DNA of 37,108 nucleotides from assembly GCA_018057705.1 (NCBI GenBank), contig JAGPDF010000045.1, positions 1-37,108 of the forward strand. Reading direction: 5' to 3'. Position numbers and translations under genes: made by a program. A model generated the notes under the pieces. That model did no database searches, was not told the DNA's origin, and saw nothing but the letters and a program-made list of their open reading frames with translations. Below are positions 1 through 8,806 of the stretch, piece by piece; position 1 is the stretch's first letter, and the number at the start of each line of letters is the position of its first letter. This DNA is from Thermoanaerobaculia bacterium. Lineage in GTDB: Bacteria > Acidobacteriota > Thermoanaerobaculia > Multivoradales > JAGPDF01.

Positions 1-162
1 TTCCCGCCGCGCTTCCGCACCCGCGAGGTGGAGCTCGCCGCGCGGCTCGGAGCCGGCGAGGTCCTCGAGGGCCGCATCGTGCGCGGCTTCAGGGCCGCGT
101 GGCAGTGGTTGAAGGAGCTCGTGCTGGGAACCCCGGAGAGCGCCGTGCGCGGCGCGCCCTGA
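1..162 (+). CDS. 3' end of an unidentified gene (partial)
   Basis: The plus-strand frame starting at base 1 is open and ends at TGA 160-162. It gives a 53-residue C-terminal fragment that finishes ...ESAVRGAP. Almost every third codon position is G or C and the codons are ordinary for the rest of the window, which favours real coding. The fragment contains a short amphipathic stretch (RGFRAAWQWLKELVLG) but no motif I recognise. It converges on the RND pump gene and overlaps its 3' end by 74 nt. The overlapped part of the pump is only a basic tail beyond the last membrane segment, so both frames could be used. The alternative is that this is a chance open frame opposite the pump tail. Function unknown. 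Confidence 0.4.
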   Translation, partial: FPPRFRTREVELAARLGAGEVLEGRIVRGFRAAWQWLKELVLGTPESAVRGAP

Positions 163-3100
163 GCCGCTCCTTGCCGCGCGCGGCGAGGAGATAGAAGGCC
201 GGCACCACCAGCAGCGAGAGCGCGGTCGAGACGATCAGGCCGCCGATGACAGCCACCGCCATTGGCGCCCGGGTCTCGGAGCCGGCGCCCAGGCCGAGCG
301 CCGCCGGGAAGGCCGCCATCATCGTCGCCGCCGAAGTCATGAGGATCGGGCGCAGCCGCACCGGGCCGGCGCGCAGGATCGCCCCGGCGGCGCTCCGTCC
401 CTTCTCGCGCAGCTGATTGGCGTAGTCGACGAGGATGATCGAGTTCTTCTTGACGATGCCCATGAGGAGCAGGAGCCCGATCATCGAGAAGATGTTGAGG
501 GTCCTGCCCGTCCCCCACAGCGCGAAGGCGGCGCCGGCGATCGACAGCGGCAGGATCGTCAGCACCGTCACCGGGTGGAGGAACGAGTTGAACTGCGAGG
601 CCAGGATCATGTACGCGACGATGATCCCCAGCACCAGCGCGAAGAGCAGTGACGACATCGAGTCGCGGAAAGCGACGCTGGCACCTCCGAGGACGACGCG
701 GACCCCCAGCGGCGAACTCTTGGCGAGCTCCTCGACCTTGGCGAGCGCCTTGTCCTGCGACGAGCCCGGTGCGACGTTGGCGAACACTGTGATTGCGCGC
801 TCGCGATCCCGGCGGGTGATCGCTTGCAGCGCCGGACGCTCCTCCGTCGAGACCAGCGCGGAGAGCGGCACGAGCTCGCCCGTCGACGCCCGCACGCGCA
901 GGTGGGCAAGGTCCTCCGGCCGCGAGCGCTGGCCGGCGAGGAGCCGCAGGCGGACGTCGTAGCGCCGGCCGCCGGCGCTGTACTTGCCGACGCGCACGCC
1001 TCCGACGAGGGCGTTGAGCGAGGTCGCGATGTCGTCCATGCCGACGCCCAGGTCGGCGGCGCGGGCTCGGTCGGGCAGGACGGAGAGCTCGGGCATCCCG
1101 AGCTGGTAGTCGCTGTCGAGATCGACCACGAGGCCCGACTGCTTGAGCTCGCTCATCAACTGCTGGCTGGTGCCGATCAACTGGTTCCAGTCGGAGCCGC
1201 GCACCGAAAACTCGACCGGGAAGCCGCGCTGCGCGGTGAAACCCTGCTGCGATAGGTCCTGGACGACGGCGCGCTGGCCGGGATAGGAGTTGAGCTCCTT
1301 GCGAACTTCGGAGCTCCACTGCGCCTGCGTCGCGGCGCGTTCGCCCGGCGGGACGAGGGTCACGAAGTAGACCCCGGTGTTGACTCCGCCGCCCCCGAAG
1401 CCGCCGGCGACCGAGAACACGCGCAGCACGTCGGGGCGGGAGAGCAGATACTCCTCGCCGCGCCGAACCAGGCGGTCGGTTTCGGCGAGATCGGAGCCGA
1501 CGGCGCCGGTGAGCCGGATCATGACCCGCGATTGGTCCTGCGACGGCACCATCTCCTTGGGCATGGCGCGGAAGACGACGATCGCGAGGGCGAAGAGCAG
1601 GAAGCTGCCGGCGATCACCCGGACCGGGCGGCGCAGCGCCCAGGGCAGCACCCGCGAGTAGAGCCTGGCGAGGCGCCTGAAGCCCTCGTCGACGGCCCGG
1701 CCCACCCGGCTGCGGCGCTCGCGGGAGACGTCGAGGATCTGCGAGCAGCGGGCGGGGGCGAGGGTCACCGCTTCGAGATAGGAGAGCAGCACCGCGACGC
1801 AGAGCGTGACCCCGAACTGCAGGAAGAACTTGCCGACGATCCCCTCCATGAAGACGACCGGGATGAAGATGGCGCAGACGGCGAGGGTCGCAGCGAGCGC
1901 CGCGAAGGCGATCTCCCGCGTGCCCTCGCGCGCCGCGGTGACGCGGTCCTCGCCCGACTCGGCGTGACGGAAGATGTTCTCGAGCACCATGATGGCGTCG
2001 TCCACCACGATGCCGACCGAGAGGCCGAGCGCGAGCAGGGTGAAAGTGTTGAGGGTGAAGCCGAGGAAGTAGATCACCGCCACCGTGCCGAGGAGCGACA
2101 TCGGTATGGCGAGGACGACGTTCAGTGTCGAAGAGAGCGAACCGAGGAAGAGCCAGCAGACGAGTGCGGTGAGAAGGACCGCGAGGAAGAGCTCGAACTC
2201 GATCTCGTTCACCGACTCCTCGATATAGAGGGTCGAGTCGAAATTGGTCTCGAGACTCATTCCGGGCGGCAGGGTCTTCCCGATCTCGGCCATCTCGGCG
2301 CGAATCGCCCTGGCCACGGCGACGGCGTTGGCGCCGCGCTGCTTGCGGATCCCGAGGCCCTGCGCCGGCTGGCCGTTGAAGCGCGAGGCGCGCCGGATGT
2401 CCTCGAAGCCGTCCTCGACCAGGGCCACGTCTTTGAGGTAGACCGGCGTCCCTCCCGAGGTCGCCCGGCCGGCGATGGCCGGCGCGCCCCCTTCGGCCAC
2501 CACGATGTTCTGGAGCGTCTCCAAGTCCATCGCCTCGCCCAGAACGCGGACGTTGACCTCGCGTCCCGGCACCTCGATCCGTCCCGCCGGCAGCTCGACA
2601 TGCTCGCGCACCAGAGCGCGGGTGACGTCACCGACCGTCAGATTGCGCGAGTCGAGCGCCGACGAGTCGACCCAGATCCGGACGTTGCGCTCGATCGAGC
2701 CGCCCTCGGTGATCTCGCCGATCCCCGGCACGGTCTGCAGGCGTTCCTTGACGCGATAGCGGGCGTAGTCGGCGATGAACTGGCGCGAATACGGGCCGGT
2801 CAGTCCGATCCACATGATCGGCTGATCTTCGGGGTTGCTCTTCGAGATCACCGGCGGATCGATGTCGCGAGGCAGGCGACGGGCGGCCTGCTGAACCTTG
2901 GCAGTGACGTCCTGGAGCGCCAGGTCGACGTCGCGCGAAAGGTCGAGCTCGACGGTGACCGATCCGCCGCCCTGGCGCGCGGTCGAAGTCAGGCCGGTGA
3001 CGCCCTCGACCTGCACCAGCGCCTCTTCGAGCGGTTGCAGGACGTCGTTCTCGACGACCTCCGGGGCGGCTCCCTCCCAGTTGACCGAGACGTTGATGGT

Positions 3101-3229
3101 CGGAAAATCGACATCGGGCATCTGGCTGATGCCGATACGGGAGGCCGCCACGATGCCGAAGAGGACGGTGCCCGCCATGAGCATCCAGGCGAAAACGGGC
3201 TTGTTGATACAGGCTTCCGTGAGTTTCAT
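89..3229 (-). CDS. RND efflux pump inner-membrane permease (HAE1/AcrB-like)
   Basis: This is a proton-driven inner-membrane transporter exporting small molecules through a tripartite complex. The length, 1046 aa, is typical of AcrB/MexB/MdtB pumps. The protein begins with the usual short cytoplasmic segment and TM1 (residues about 10-30). A first periplasmic porter region follows, then the TM2-TM6 block starting near residue 345. The proton-relay aspartate pair is in TM4 at residues 410-411 (GIVVDDAIMV). A second porter region and TM8-TM12 follow, including the GIVKKNSI segment that carries the TM10 lysine. The start ATG lies 9 nt after the adaptor stop, so it is the last gene of a tolC-adaptor-pump operon. 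The C-terminal tail of about 30 residues is basic and low-complexity and overlaps the convergent fragment at the window edge. The substrate cannot be read from sequence. The family call is secure. Confidence 0.96.
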   Translation of the reverse strand: MKLTEACINKPVFAWMLMAGTVLFGIVAASRIGISQMPDVDFPTINVSVNWEGAAPEVVENDVLQPLEEALVQVEGVTGLTSTARQGGGSVTVELDLSRDVDLALQDVTAKVQQAARRLPRDIDPPVISKSNPEDQPIMWIGLTGPYSRQFIADYARYRVKERLQTVPGIGEITEGGSIERNVRIWVDSSALDSRNLTVGDVTRALVREHVELPAGRIEVPGREVNVRVLGEAMDLETLQNIVVAEGGAPAIAGRATSGGTPVYLKDVALVEDGFEDIRRASRFNGQPAQGLGIRKQRGANAVAVARAIRAEMAEIGKTLPPGMSLETNFDSTLYIEESVNEIEFELFLAVLLTALVCWLFLGSLSSTLNVVLAIPMSLLGTVAVIYFLGFTLNTFTLLALGLSVGIVVDDAIMVLENIFRHAESGEDRVTAAREGTREIAFAALAATLAVCAIFIPVVFMEGIVGKFFLQFGVTLCVAVLLSYLEAVTLAPARCSQILDVSRERRSRVGRAVDEGFRRLARLYSRVLPWALRRPVRVIAGSFLLFALAIVVFRAMPKEMVPSQDQSRVMIRLTGAVGSDLAETDRLVRRGEEYLLSRPDVLRVFSVAGGFGGGGVNTGVYFVTLVPPGERAATQAQWSSEVRKELNSYPGQRAVVQDLSQQGFTAQRGFPVEFSVRGSDWNQLIGTSQQLMSELKQSGLVVDLDSDYQLGMPELSVLPDRARAADLGVGMDDIATSLNALVGGVRVGKYSAGGRRYDVRLRLLAGQRSRPEDLAHLRVRASTGELVPLSALVSTEERPALQAITRRDRERAITVFANVAPGSSQDKALAKVEELAKSSPLGVRVVLGGASVAFRDSMSSLLFALVLGIIVAYMILASQFNSFLHPVTVLTILPLSIAGAAFALWGTGRTLNIFSMIGLLLLMGIVKKNSIILVDYANQLREKGRSAAGAILRAGPVRLRPILMTSAATMMAAFPAALGLGAGSETRAPMAVAVIGGLIVSTALSLLVVPAFYLLAARGKERLRARRARRSPGFPARAPSTTATRP

Positions 3230-3238
3230 CGGCGCATC

Positions 3239-4408
3239 TCAGTTTGGCGGGACGGTGGACGCGGGGCCGGTGACGGTGGCGTCGACCGGTTTTGCCTCGA
3301 GGTTCACCTTGGCGCCGTCGCGGAGGGCTTCGGCGCCGCGTACCACGAGGAGCTCGCCGACGGCGAGCCCGCGGCGCACCTCGACATCGCCTTCGGCCGT
3401 GCGCAGTCCGAGCTCGAGCACGCGCTCGCGGGCGACGTCGCCTTCGACGACGAAGGCCAGGAAGCCGTGCTCGCTCGGACGAATGGCGGTCTGCGGGATG
3501 ACCGCTGCGGCGGCGACACCCCCGACCGGGACCTCGACTTCGACGAAAGTGCCTGGACGCAGCTCCGCGCGCGCCGGATCGTCGACCTCCGCGGTCACCG
3601 CCACCATCCGGTCGCGCGAGTCGGCGGCCGCTCCGACCAGCCGGATGCGCGCCGAATAGCTCTTCTCCGACCCTTCACGCAGTCGGAAACGCGCCAGCAT
3701 GCCGTTGCCGAGCGGGGTCGCCTCGTTCTGGGGGACGCGAAAGCGCAGCAGCAGCGGATCGCGTCGCACCAGGGTGGCGATTTCGGTGCCGGGCGATACG
3801 TACTGGCCGGTCTCGATGGCGCGGGTCTGGATCACTCCGGCGATCGGAGAGCGCACGATCGCGTCGCGCTCATTGAGCTGGGCCAGGGAGAGGGCGGTCT
3901 TCGCCTGCTGGATCTCGGCTCCCGCCGCGGCGACCCGCGTCCGCCAGGCGTCGACCTCTTCGGCGCGCACCAGATCCGGGTTCTTCACGTTCACCGCCTG
4001 GCGGCGCTCGAGTCCGTTCTTCGCCTCGTCTGCCGTGGCCTGGGCCTTGGCGAGCGCCGCCCGGGCAGCCGCGGTCGCGAGCGAGTAGCGTTCGGGCTCG
4101 ATCTCGGCGAGCGGTGTCGCGGCGGTCACGCTGTCGCCTTCGCGGAAGCGCACGCGCTCGACCACGCCGGCGACCCGCGCCGTCACGGCCACCTCTTCGA
4201 ACGCTTCGATCGATCCGACCGCGCGCACGCTGTATTCGACGTTTCGCGCCGCGACCCGGGCTGTTTCGACCGGAAAACGCACCTCGGCGCGCGCCGGGCG
4301 CCCGGTGTCGGCCGTCTTCCCGCCGCAGCCGGCGAGGGCGAAAGTCCAGGGCAGAAGGCAGGCGGCAAGCGTCGCCAGACCGCGCCGGCGGAATCGGGTC
4401 GAAGTCAC
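3239..4408 (-). CDS. RND periplasmic adaptor (membrane fusion lipoprotein)
   Basis: This is a 389-aa HlyD/AcrA-type adaptor linking the inner-membrane pump to the TolC-like channel. I place the start at GTG 4408. It overlaps the TGA of the upstream TolC gene (GTGA) and has a perfect GGAGGT ribosome site 6 nt upstream, although the frame stays open 34 codons further. This start gives a lipoprotein signal with lipobox LAGC and the lipidated Cys at residue 28. The barrel-sandwich (lipoyl-like) half follows (VRAVGSIEAFEEVAVTARVA, then VVERVRFREGDSV). After it come a helical hairpin rich in Ala and Glu, the second lipoyl half (SPIAGVIQTRAIETGQYV), a beta-barrel and a membrane-proximal domain. The GTGA overlap implies translational coupling, so the three parts should be made together. 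Confidence 0.94.
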   Translation of the reverse strand: MTSTRFRRRGLATLAACLLPWTFALAGCGGKTADTGRPARAEVRFPVETARVAARNVEYSVRAVGSIEAFEEVAVTARVAGVVERVRFREGDSVTAATPLAEIEPERYSLATAAARAALAKAQATADEAKNGLERRQAVNVKNPDLVRAEEVDAWRTRVAAAGAEIQQAKTALSLAQLNERDAIVRSPIAGVIQTRAIETGQYVSPGTEIATLVRRDPLLLRFRVPQNEATPLGNGMLARFRLREGSEKSYSARIRLVGAAADSRDRMVAVTAEVDDPARAELRPGTFVEVEVPVGGVAAAAVIPQTAIRPSEHGFLAFVVEGDVARERVLELGLRTAEGDVEVRRGLAVGELLVVRGAEALRDGAKVNLEAKPVDATVTGPASTVPPN

Positions 4409-5838
4409 GGAACCTCCGGAGACCCTGGGGATGGACTTTCCAGGGACTGAGACGAAGCGGGCAGGGGCGAGTAGGTGGACGAGGCCAGCCGTGCGCTGCC
4501 GGCGGGCCAACCGCCGAGCGCCCGCCGGAGCGCGAGGTCGGCGACGTCGCGGGCAAAGCCCTGGCGCGCGACCTCGACTTCGGCTTCGAAGGCCGAGACC
4601 TGGGCATCGGTCTGCTCGAGCGCGGTCGCGAGGCCGTTCTGGAAGCGTTCGCGAACCTCCTCGGCATTCTGGACGGCAAAGGCGAGCTGAGTCCGCGCCT
4701 GGGCGAGCGCGGCTTCGGCGGTGGCGAGGTCGGCCGAGGCCCGATCGACCTCCAGCGCCACTTGACGCCGGCGCTGGACGAGGTCGAGCTCGACCTCCCG
4801 GGCTTCGGCGTCGCGCTGCGCGGCGAGCGCCATCCGGTCGCCGCCATCGAAGAGCTCCCAGGTGAAGTTCGCCCCGATGTTCCAGTCCTCCGAGTTCCCG
4901 TTCAGCCCGGCCTCGTTGGTCCAGCGGTAGAGGCCGCGCAGGTCGAGGCGCGGCACCCAGCCCAGGCGGGGAGCGAGCGCCAGCTGGCGCGCCTGCTGCC
5001 AGCGCTGATCGAGGGCCTCGAGCTCCTGCCGGCCGGCGAGGGCCTGCGCGACCAGGACCTCGCGGTCGCTGCCGAGCGGCGCCGGGCGCTCCGGAACCTC
5101 GAGCTCACCCACGAGCCGATCGGCCGGCGCGTTGATCAGGTAGAAGAGCGACAGTCGAGCCGTCGTGACGGTGTTGGCCGCCCGGGTGGCGACGAGCTCG
5201 GCGGTCGCGAGCTCGAGCTCGGTGCGGGTGAGGTCGTTGCGATTGGCGAGCCCGGCCTCGAGCCGGAGGCGCGACTCGTCCACGGTCTGGCGGCCCACGG
5301 CGACGCGCTGTCGTGCCGCCTCGAGAAGACGTTCGAGCGAGAGCGCCGCATAGAAACCGTCGGCGACGTCGAAGGCGAGCGCACGGCGGAGCTCCTGCGA
5401 TTCGATCGTCTGCGCTTCGAGGCCGACCGTCGCCGCCCGGATCAGCGGCAGGGCGCGGAGGTCGAAGAGCGGGGTTTCGGCCACCGCCTGACTCGAGTAG
5501 GCGTCGATGGCCTGCACCGTGACCTCGTCGCCGTCGATGAGCCGGGTCACCTCGCGCGCCCGGCGGGTGGCGTTGGCGGTGATCGTGAGCGCCGGCAGGA
5601 ACTGGGCGATCGCCTGACGTCGCAGCGCCACGGCGCGCTCGAGCCGGGCGGCCGCGACGCCGGAGACTTCGTTGCCGACGAGGGCGAGCTCGATCGCCTG
5701 CTCGAGCGTGAGCGGCGGCCCGGCTGGAATCGGTGCCGGAGGCGGCTGGGCCGGCAGGGGAGAACCGGCAGCGCCCGCAGCGAGGGCGGCCGCGAGGGCG
5801 AGAAGCGCGGCGAGCGCGCGGAGTCGTGTCGGATTCAT
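4405..5838 (-). CDS. TolC-family outer membrane efflux protein
   Basis: This 477-aa protein begins with a signal peptide (residues 1 to about 30, Ala/Leu-rich, ending SPLPAQ). A proline-rich spacer follows, then the typical N-terminal outer-membrane-factor sequence LTLEQAIELAL. Two repeats of long alpha-helical coiled-coil segments rich in Ala, Glu, Arg and Gln follow, separated by short beta segments (for example SEDWNIGANFTWELFDGG). This is the pattern of the OEP/TolC family. It is the first gene of the operon; its stop overlaps the adaptor start. It forms the trimeric outer-membrane exit duct. No regulator gene is adjacent, and I see no clear operator in the 183 nt separating it from the divergent peptidase gene. 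Confidence 0.94.
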   Translation of the reverse strand: MNPTRLRALAALLALAAALAAGAAGSPLPAQPPPAPIPAGPPLTLEQAIELALVGNEVSGVAAARLERAVALRRQAIAQFLPALTITANATRRAREVTRLIDGDEVTVQAIDAYSSQAVAETPLFDLRALPLIRAATVGLEAQTIESQELRRALAFDVADGFYAALSLERLLEAARQRVAVGRQTVDESRLRLEAGLANRNDLTRTELELATAELVATRAANTVTTARLSLFYLINAPADRLVGELEVPERPAPLGSDREVLVAQALAGRQELEALDQRWQQARQLALAPRLGWVPRLDLRGLYRWTNEAGLNGNSEDWNIGANFTWELFDGGDRMALAAQRDAEAREVELDLVQRRRQVALEVDRASADLATAEAALAQARTQLAFAVQNAEEVRERFQNGLATALEQTDAQVSAFEAEVEVARQGFARDVADLALRRALGGWPAGSARLASSTYSPLPASSQSLESPSPGSPEVP

Positions 5839-5989
5839 GGCGAGATTCGAACTCCCAGCCCGGCCGGAGTGCGAACGCGGCGGGCTCGGTCAGGTCGAGG
5901 ATAGCGAGTTCTTTCGCAGAGTAGAAGCCGCGCCGCCCTCCCCATGACGATCGGTACGCGTGGATCCGGTGGAGGGATGCGTCCTGCAA

Positions 5990-5995
5990 TAGAAT
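5990..5995 (+). promoter_or_regulatory. Possible -10 element for the M28 peptidase gene
   Basis: TAGAAT (5 of 6 to the TATAAT consensus) lies 27 nt before the chosen ATG at 6022 and just before the ribosome site. No good -35 hexamer is present 16-18 nt upstream. The call rests on the rarity of such a hexamer in this GC-rich sequence and on its placement. Confidence 0.25.
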
Positions 5996-6021
5996 CCATC
6001 TCGAAAGGTGGAGAAGACCCC

Positions 6022-8802
6022 ATGCTCATGAAGTCCCGCATTGCACGCTATCGCCGCGCGCTCGCGTTCGGCGCCGGACTGACCCTCGTGATCTCCGGCC
6101 CGGTCGCCGCCCAGGCCGATCCAGGCGGGACAGCGGTCCTGCACGACGCGCGCGAAGTGCACCTGGCGGAGATCCGCCAGCTCACTTTCGGCGGCGAGAA
6201 CGCCGAGGCCTACTGGGCCGAAGACGGACTCAAGCTCTCCTTCCAGACCACTCGGCCGCCCTACGCCTGCGACCAGATCTTCTCGCTGCCGGCCGATGGC
6301 GCGGCCCCGTCGCTGCTCTCGACCGGCAAGGGCAAGACGACCTGCGCCTACTTCTATCCCGACAGCCAGCGCTTCCTCTACGCCTCGACCCATCTCGCGT
6401 CGCCCGATTGCCCGGCGCCGCCCGACCGCTCGAAGGGCTATGTCTGGGCGATCGACGGCACCTACGAGCTGTTCGCCGGCAGCCGGGAGGGCGGAGATCT
6501 GCAGCAGCTCACGAAGAACGATGCCTACGACGCCGAGGCGACGATCTGCCCGGTCGATGGCTCGGTCGTCTTCACCTCCACGCGTGACGGCGACCTCGAG
6601 CTCTACCGGATGGACGCCGACGGCAAGAACGTGGTGCGCCTCACCCACACTCCCGGCTACGACGGCGGCGCCTTCTTCTCGCGCGACTGCAAGCAGATCG
6701 TCTATCGCGCCTCGCGCCCGACCGGAGCTGACCTCGAGGACTATCAGAAGCTCCTGACGGAGAACCTGGTGCGCCCGAGCAAGCTCGAGATCTGGGTGGC
6801 CGACATGACCCTCGAGGGCGCCCGTGATGCCCGCCAGGTGACCAACCTTGGCGCCGCCTCGTTCGCGCCTTTCTTCTTCCCCGACGGCAAGCGGATCCTC
6901 TTTTCGACCAACTACGGCGACCCCAAGGGACGGGAGTTCGACATCTGGGCGGTCGACGTCGATGGTACCGATCTCGAGCGGATTTCCTTTTTCGCCGGCT
7001 TCGACGGCTTCCCGATGTTCTCGCCGGACGGCAAGCAGCTCGCCTTCTCGTCGAACCGCAACCAGGGCAAGCCCGGCGAGACCGATGTCTACATCGCGCG
7101 CTGGACTGACGCCCCGGCGGTCGCCACGGAGCTCCGCGCCGAGGACCGCTACGGCGCCGACGTCGCCTGGCTGGCCGACGACGCCCGCGACGGACGCGGC
7201 GTCGGCACCGACGGCAACGAGGCGGCGGCCGCTTACATCGAGGAGCGCTTCAAGGCGCTCGGTCTCGAGCCGGCGGGAGTCAACGGGGGCTACCGCCAGG
7301 AGTTCGACGTCACGGTGGCGCTCACCTCCGGTCCGACGACGGCATTGTCCCTTGACGCAACACCGGTCGCTGCCGACGCCTTCACGCCGCTCTCGTTCTC
7401 GAAGAGCGCCAGGGCGAGTGGCGAGATCGTCTTCGCCGGCTACGGGATCGTCGCCAAAGACAAGAACCGCGATGACTACGCCGGCATCGACGTCGAGGGC
7501 AAGATCGTGCTGGTCCGTCGCTTCGTTCCCCCCGGCGACAACTTCCAGGACGCCGATGAGCGCCGCTACTCGGACCTGCGCTACAAGGCCTTCACTGCGA
7601 GAGAGCACGGGGCCCTCGCACTGCTCGTGGTCGACCTTCCCGAGCTCGCGGAGGGCGTCGCGATGCCCGACGAGGCCCCTTTACCGAAGCTTTCTGCCGA
7701 GCAGGCCGGGGATGCCGGTCTGGTCATCGCCGCACTCAAACGTGAGATCGGCAAAACCCTCCTCGAGGGAAATCACGCGGCAGATCTGGTCGTCGAATTG
7801 ATCGCCGAACGCAAACCGAGCACCAACGTGGTCGGACGGCTGAAGAGCGCGAATCCGCAGGTTCGCCCCGGCGTCGTCGTGCTGGGAGCGCATTTCGACC
7901 ACCTCGGCCACGGGGGCGCGAGCTCGATGGCTCCCGGCTCCGAGGAGATCCACAACGGCGCCGACGACAACGCCTCGGGGACAGCGGCGCTGCTCGAGAG
8001 CGCGCGCATCCTCGCCGGCCGCAAGGCCGAGCTCGCGCAGGACGTGCTGTTCATCGGCTTCTCGGGCGAGGAGCGGGGGCTCCTCGGCTCGACGGCCTTC
8101 ACGCGCAATCCGCCGGCCGGCCTCGACTTGAAGAGCGTTCGCGCCATGATCAACATGGATATGGTCGGGCGCCTGCGCGACAACAAGCTGGCGATCCTCG
8201 GCGGCGGGTCGGCGGAGGAGTGGCCGGCCATCGCGGAGCCGCTCTGCGCCGCGCGCAGGGTGCTGTGCACGACCTCGGGAGACGGGTACGGGCCCTCGGA
8301 CCAGACGCCCTTCTATGCGGCCGGCATTCCGATTCTCCATCTCTTCACCGGCACGCACGACGACTACCACCGGCCCAGCGACGACAGCGGCCGGATCAAC
8401 GCCACCGGCGGCGCGACGGTCGCGGCGCTCGCCGCCGACCTCGCGGTCGCGGCGGCGGGGGCAGAGAAGCTCACGCTGCGGTCGGTGCCGGAGCCGGCGC
8501 CGCGCGGCGACGTGCGTTCGTTCGGCGCCTCTCTGGGGACGATTCCGGACTACGCCGGGCCGGGCGAGGGCAAGAGCGGCGTGCTGCTCGCGGGTACCCG
8601 CCCGGGTAGTGCCGCCGAGAAGGCTGGCCTCCAGCGCGGCGACATTCTGATCGGGCTTCTCGGCCGGGACATCGGCGATATCAACGACTTCATGTTCCTG
8701 CTCCGCCAGGCGAAACCGGGCGACAAGGCGAAGGCGGTCGTCCTGCGCGACGGCAAGCGCCTCGAGTTCGAGATCGTCTTCGGCGAATCGCGGCGCATGT
8801 AG
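6022..8802 (+). CDS. Secreted TolB-like propeller / M28 metallopeptidase / PDZ protein
   Basis: This 926-aa exported zinc peptidase was given the ATG at 6022 because AAAGGTGGAG lies about 8 nt upstream; the frame extends 26 codons further without a ribosome site. A signal peptide occupies residues about 1-37. Residues about 45-380 carry PD40/WD40-like propeller blades (FSPDGKQLAFSSNR, DGKRILFSTNYGD), as in TolB. A PA-like insert follows (about 460-580). The M28 catalytic domain has metal ligands in GAHFDHLGH (near 622), NGADDNASGTAALLE, GFSGEERGLLGS, INMDMVGRL and HDDYHRPSDD. A C-terminal PDZ domain (about 835-926) contains AEKAGLQRGDILIGL. All expected M28 ligands are visible, so it is probably active as an aminopeptidase. 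The substrate is unknown. One copy of the GGTAAAGGGG motif falls in the PA region. Confidence 0.93.
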   Translation: MLMKSRIARYRRALAFGAGLTLVISGPVAAQADPGGTAVLHDAREVHLAEIRQLTFGGENAEAYWAEDGLKLSFQTTRPPYACDQIFSLPADGAAPSLLSTGKGKTTCAYFYPDSQRFLYASTHLASPDCPAPPDRSKGYVWAIDGTYELFAGSREGGDLQQLTKNDAYDAEATICPVDGSVVFTSTRDGDLELYRMDADGKNVVRLTHTPGYDGGAFFSRDCKQIVYRASRPTGADLEDYQKLLTENLVRPSKLEIWVADMTLEGARDARQVTNLGAASFAPFFFPDGKRILFSTNYGDPKGREFDIWAVDVDGTDLERISFFAGFDGFPMFSPDGKQLAFSSNRNQGKPGETDVYIARWTDAPAVATELRAEDRYGADVAWLADDARDGRGVGTDGNEAAAAYIEERFKALGLEPAGVNGGYRQEFDVTVALTSGPTTALSLDATPVAADAFTPLSFSKSARASGEIVFAGYGIVAKDKNRDDYAGIDVEGKIVLVRRFVPPGDNFQDADERRYSDLRYKAFTAREHGALALLVVDLPELAEGVAMPDEAPLPKLSAEQAGDAGLVIAALKREIGKTLLEGNHAADLVVELIAERKPSTNVVGRLKSANPQVRPGVVVLGAHFDHLGHGGASSMAPGSEEIHNGADDNASGTAALLESARILAGRKAELAQDVLFIGFSGEERGLLGSTAFTRNPPAGLDLKSVRAMINMDMVGRLRDNKLAILGGGSAEEWPAIAEPLCAARRVLCTTSGDGYGPSDQTPFYAAGIPILHLFTGTHDDYHRPSDDSGRINATGGATVAALAADLAVAAAGAEKLTLRSVPEPAPRGDVRSFGASLGTIPDYAGPGEGKSGVLLAGTRPGSAAEKAGLQRGDILIGLLGRDIGDINDFMFLLRQAKPGDKAKAVVLRDGKRLEFEIVFGESRRM
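7676..7694 (-). repeat. GGTAAAGGGG interspersed motif, copy A
   Basis: Read on the minus strand this is GAAAGCTTCGGTAAAGGGG. It has the same two-part pattern (GAAAGC, then GGTAAAGGGG) as the five other copies in the window. It lies inside the M28 peptidase gene, where it encodes a short PLPKLS segment. It is the most diverged copy on the G-run side (four G rather than six). Confidence 0.5.
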
Positions 8803-8806
8803 CCGC

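Noticed and set aside
1532..4450. A 972-codon plus-strand open frame opposite the RND pump and adaptor
   Set aside because: Its composition is Asp/Arg/Glu-rich low complexity and the minus strand encodes intact, well-known proteins.
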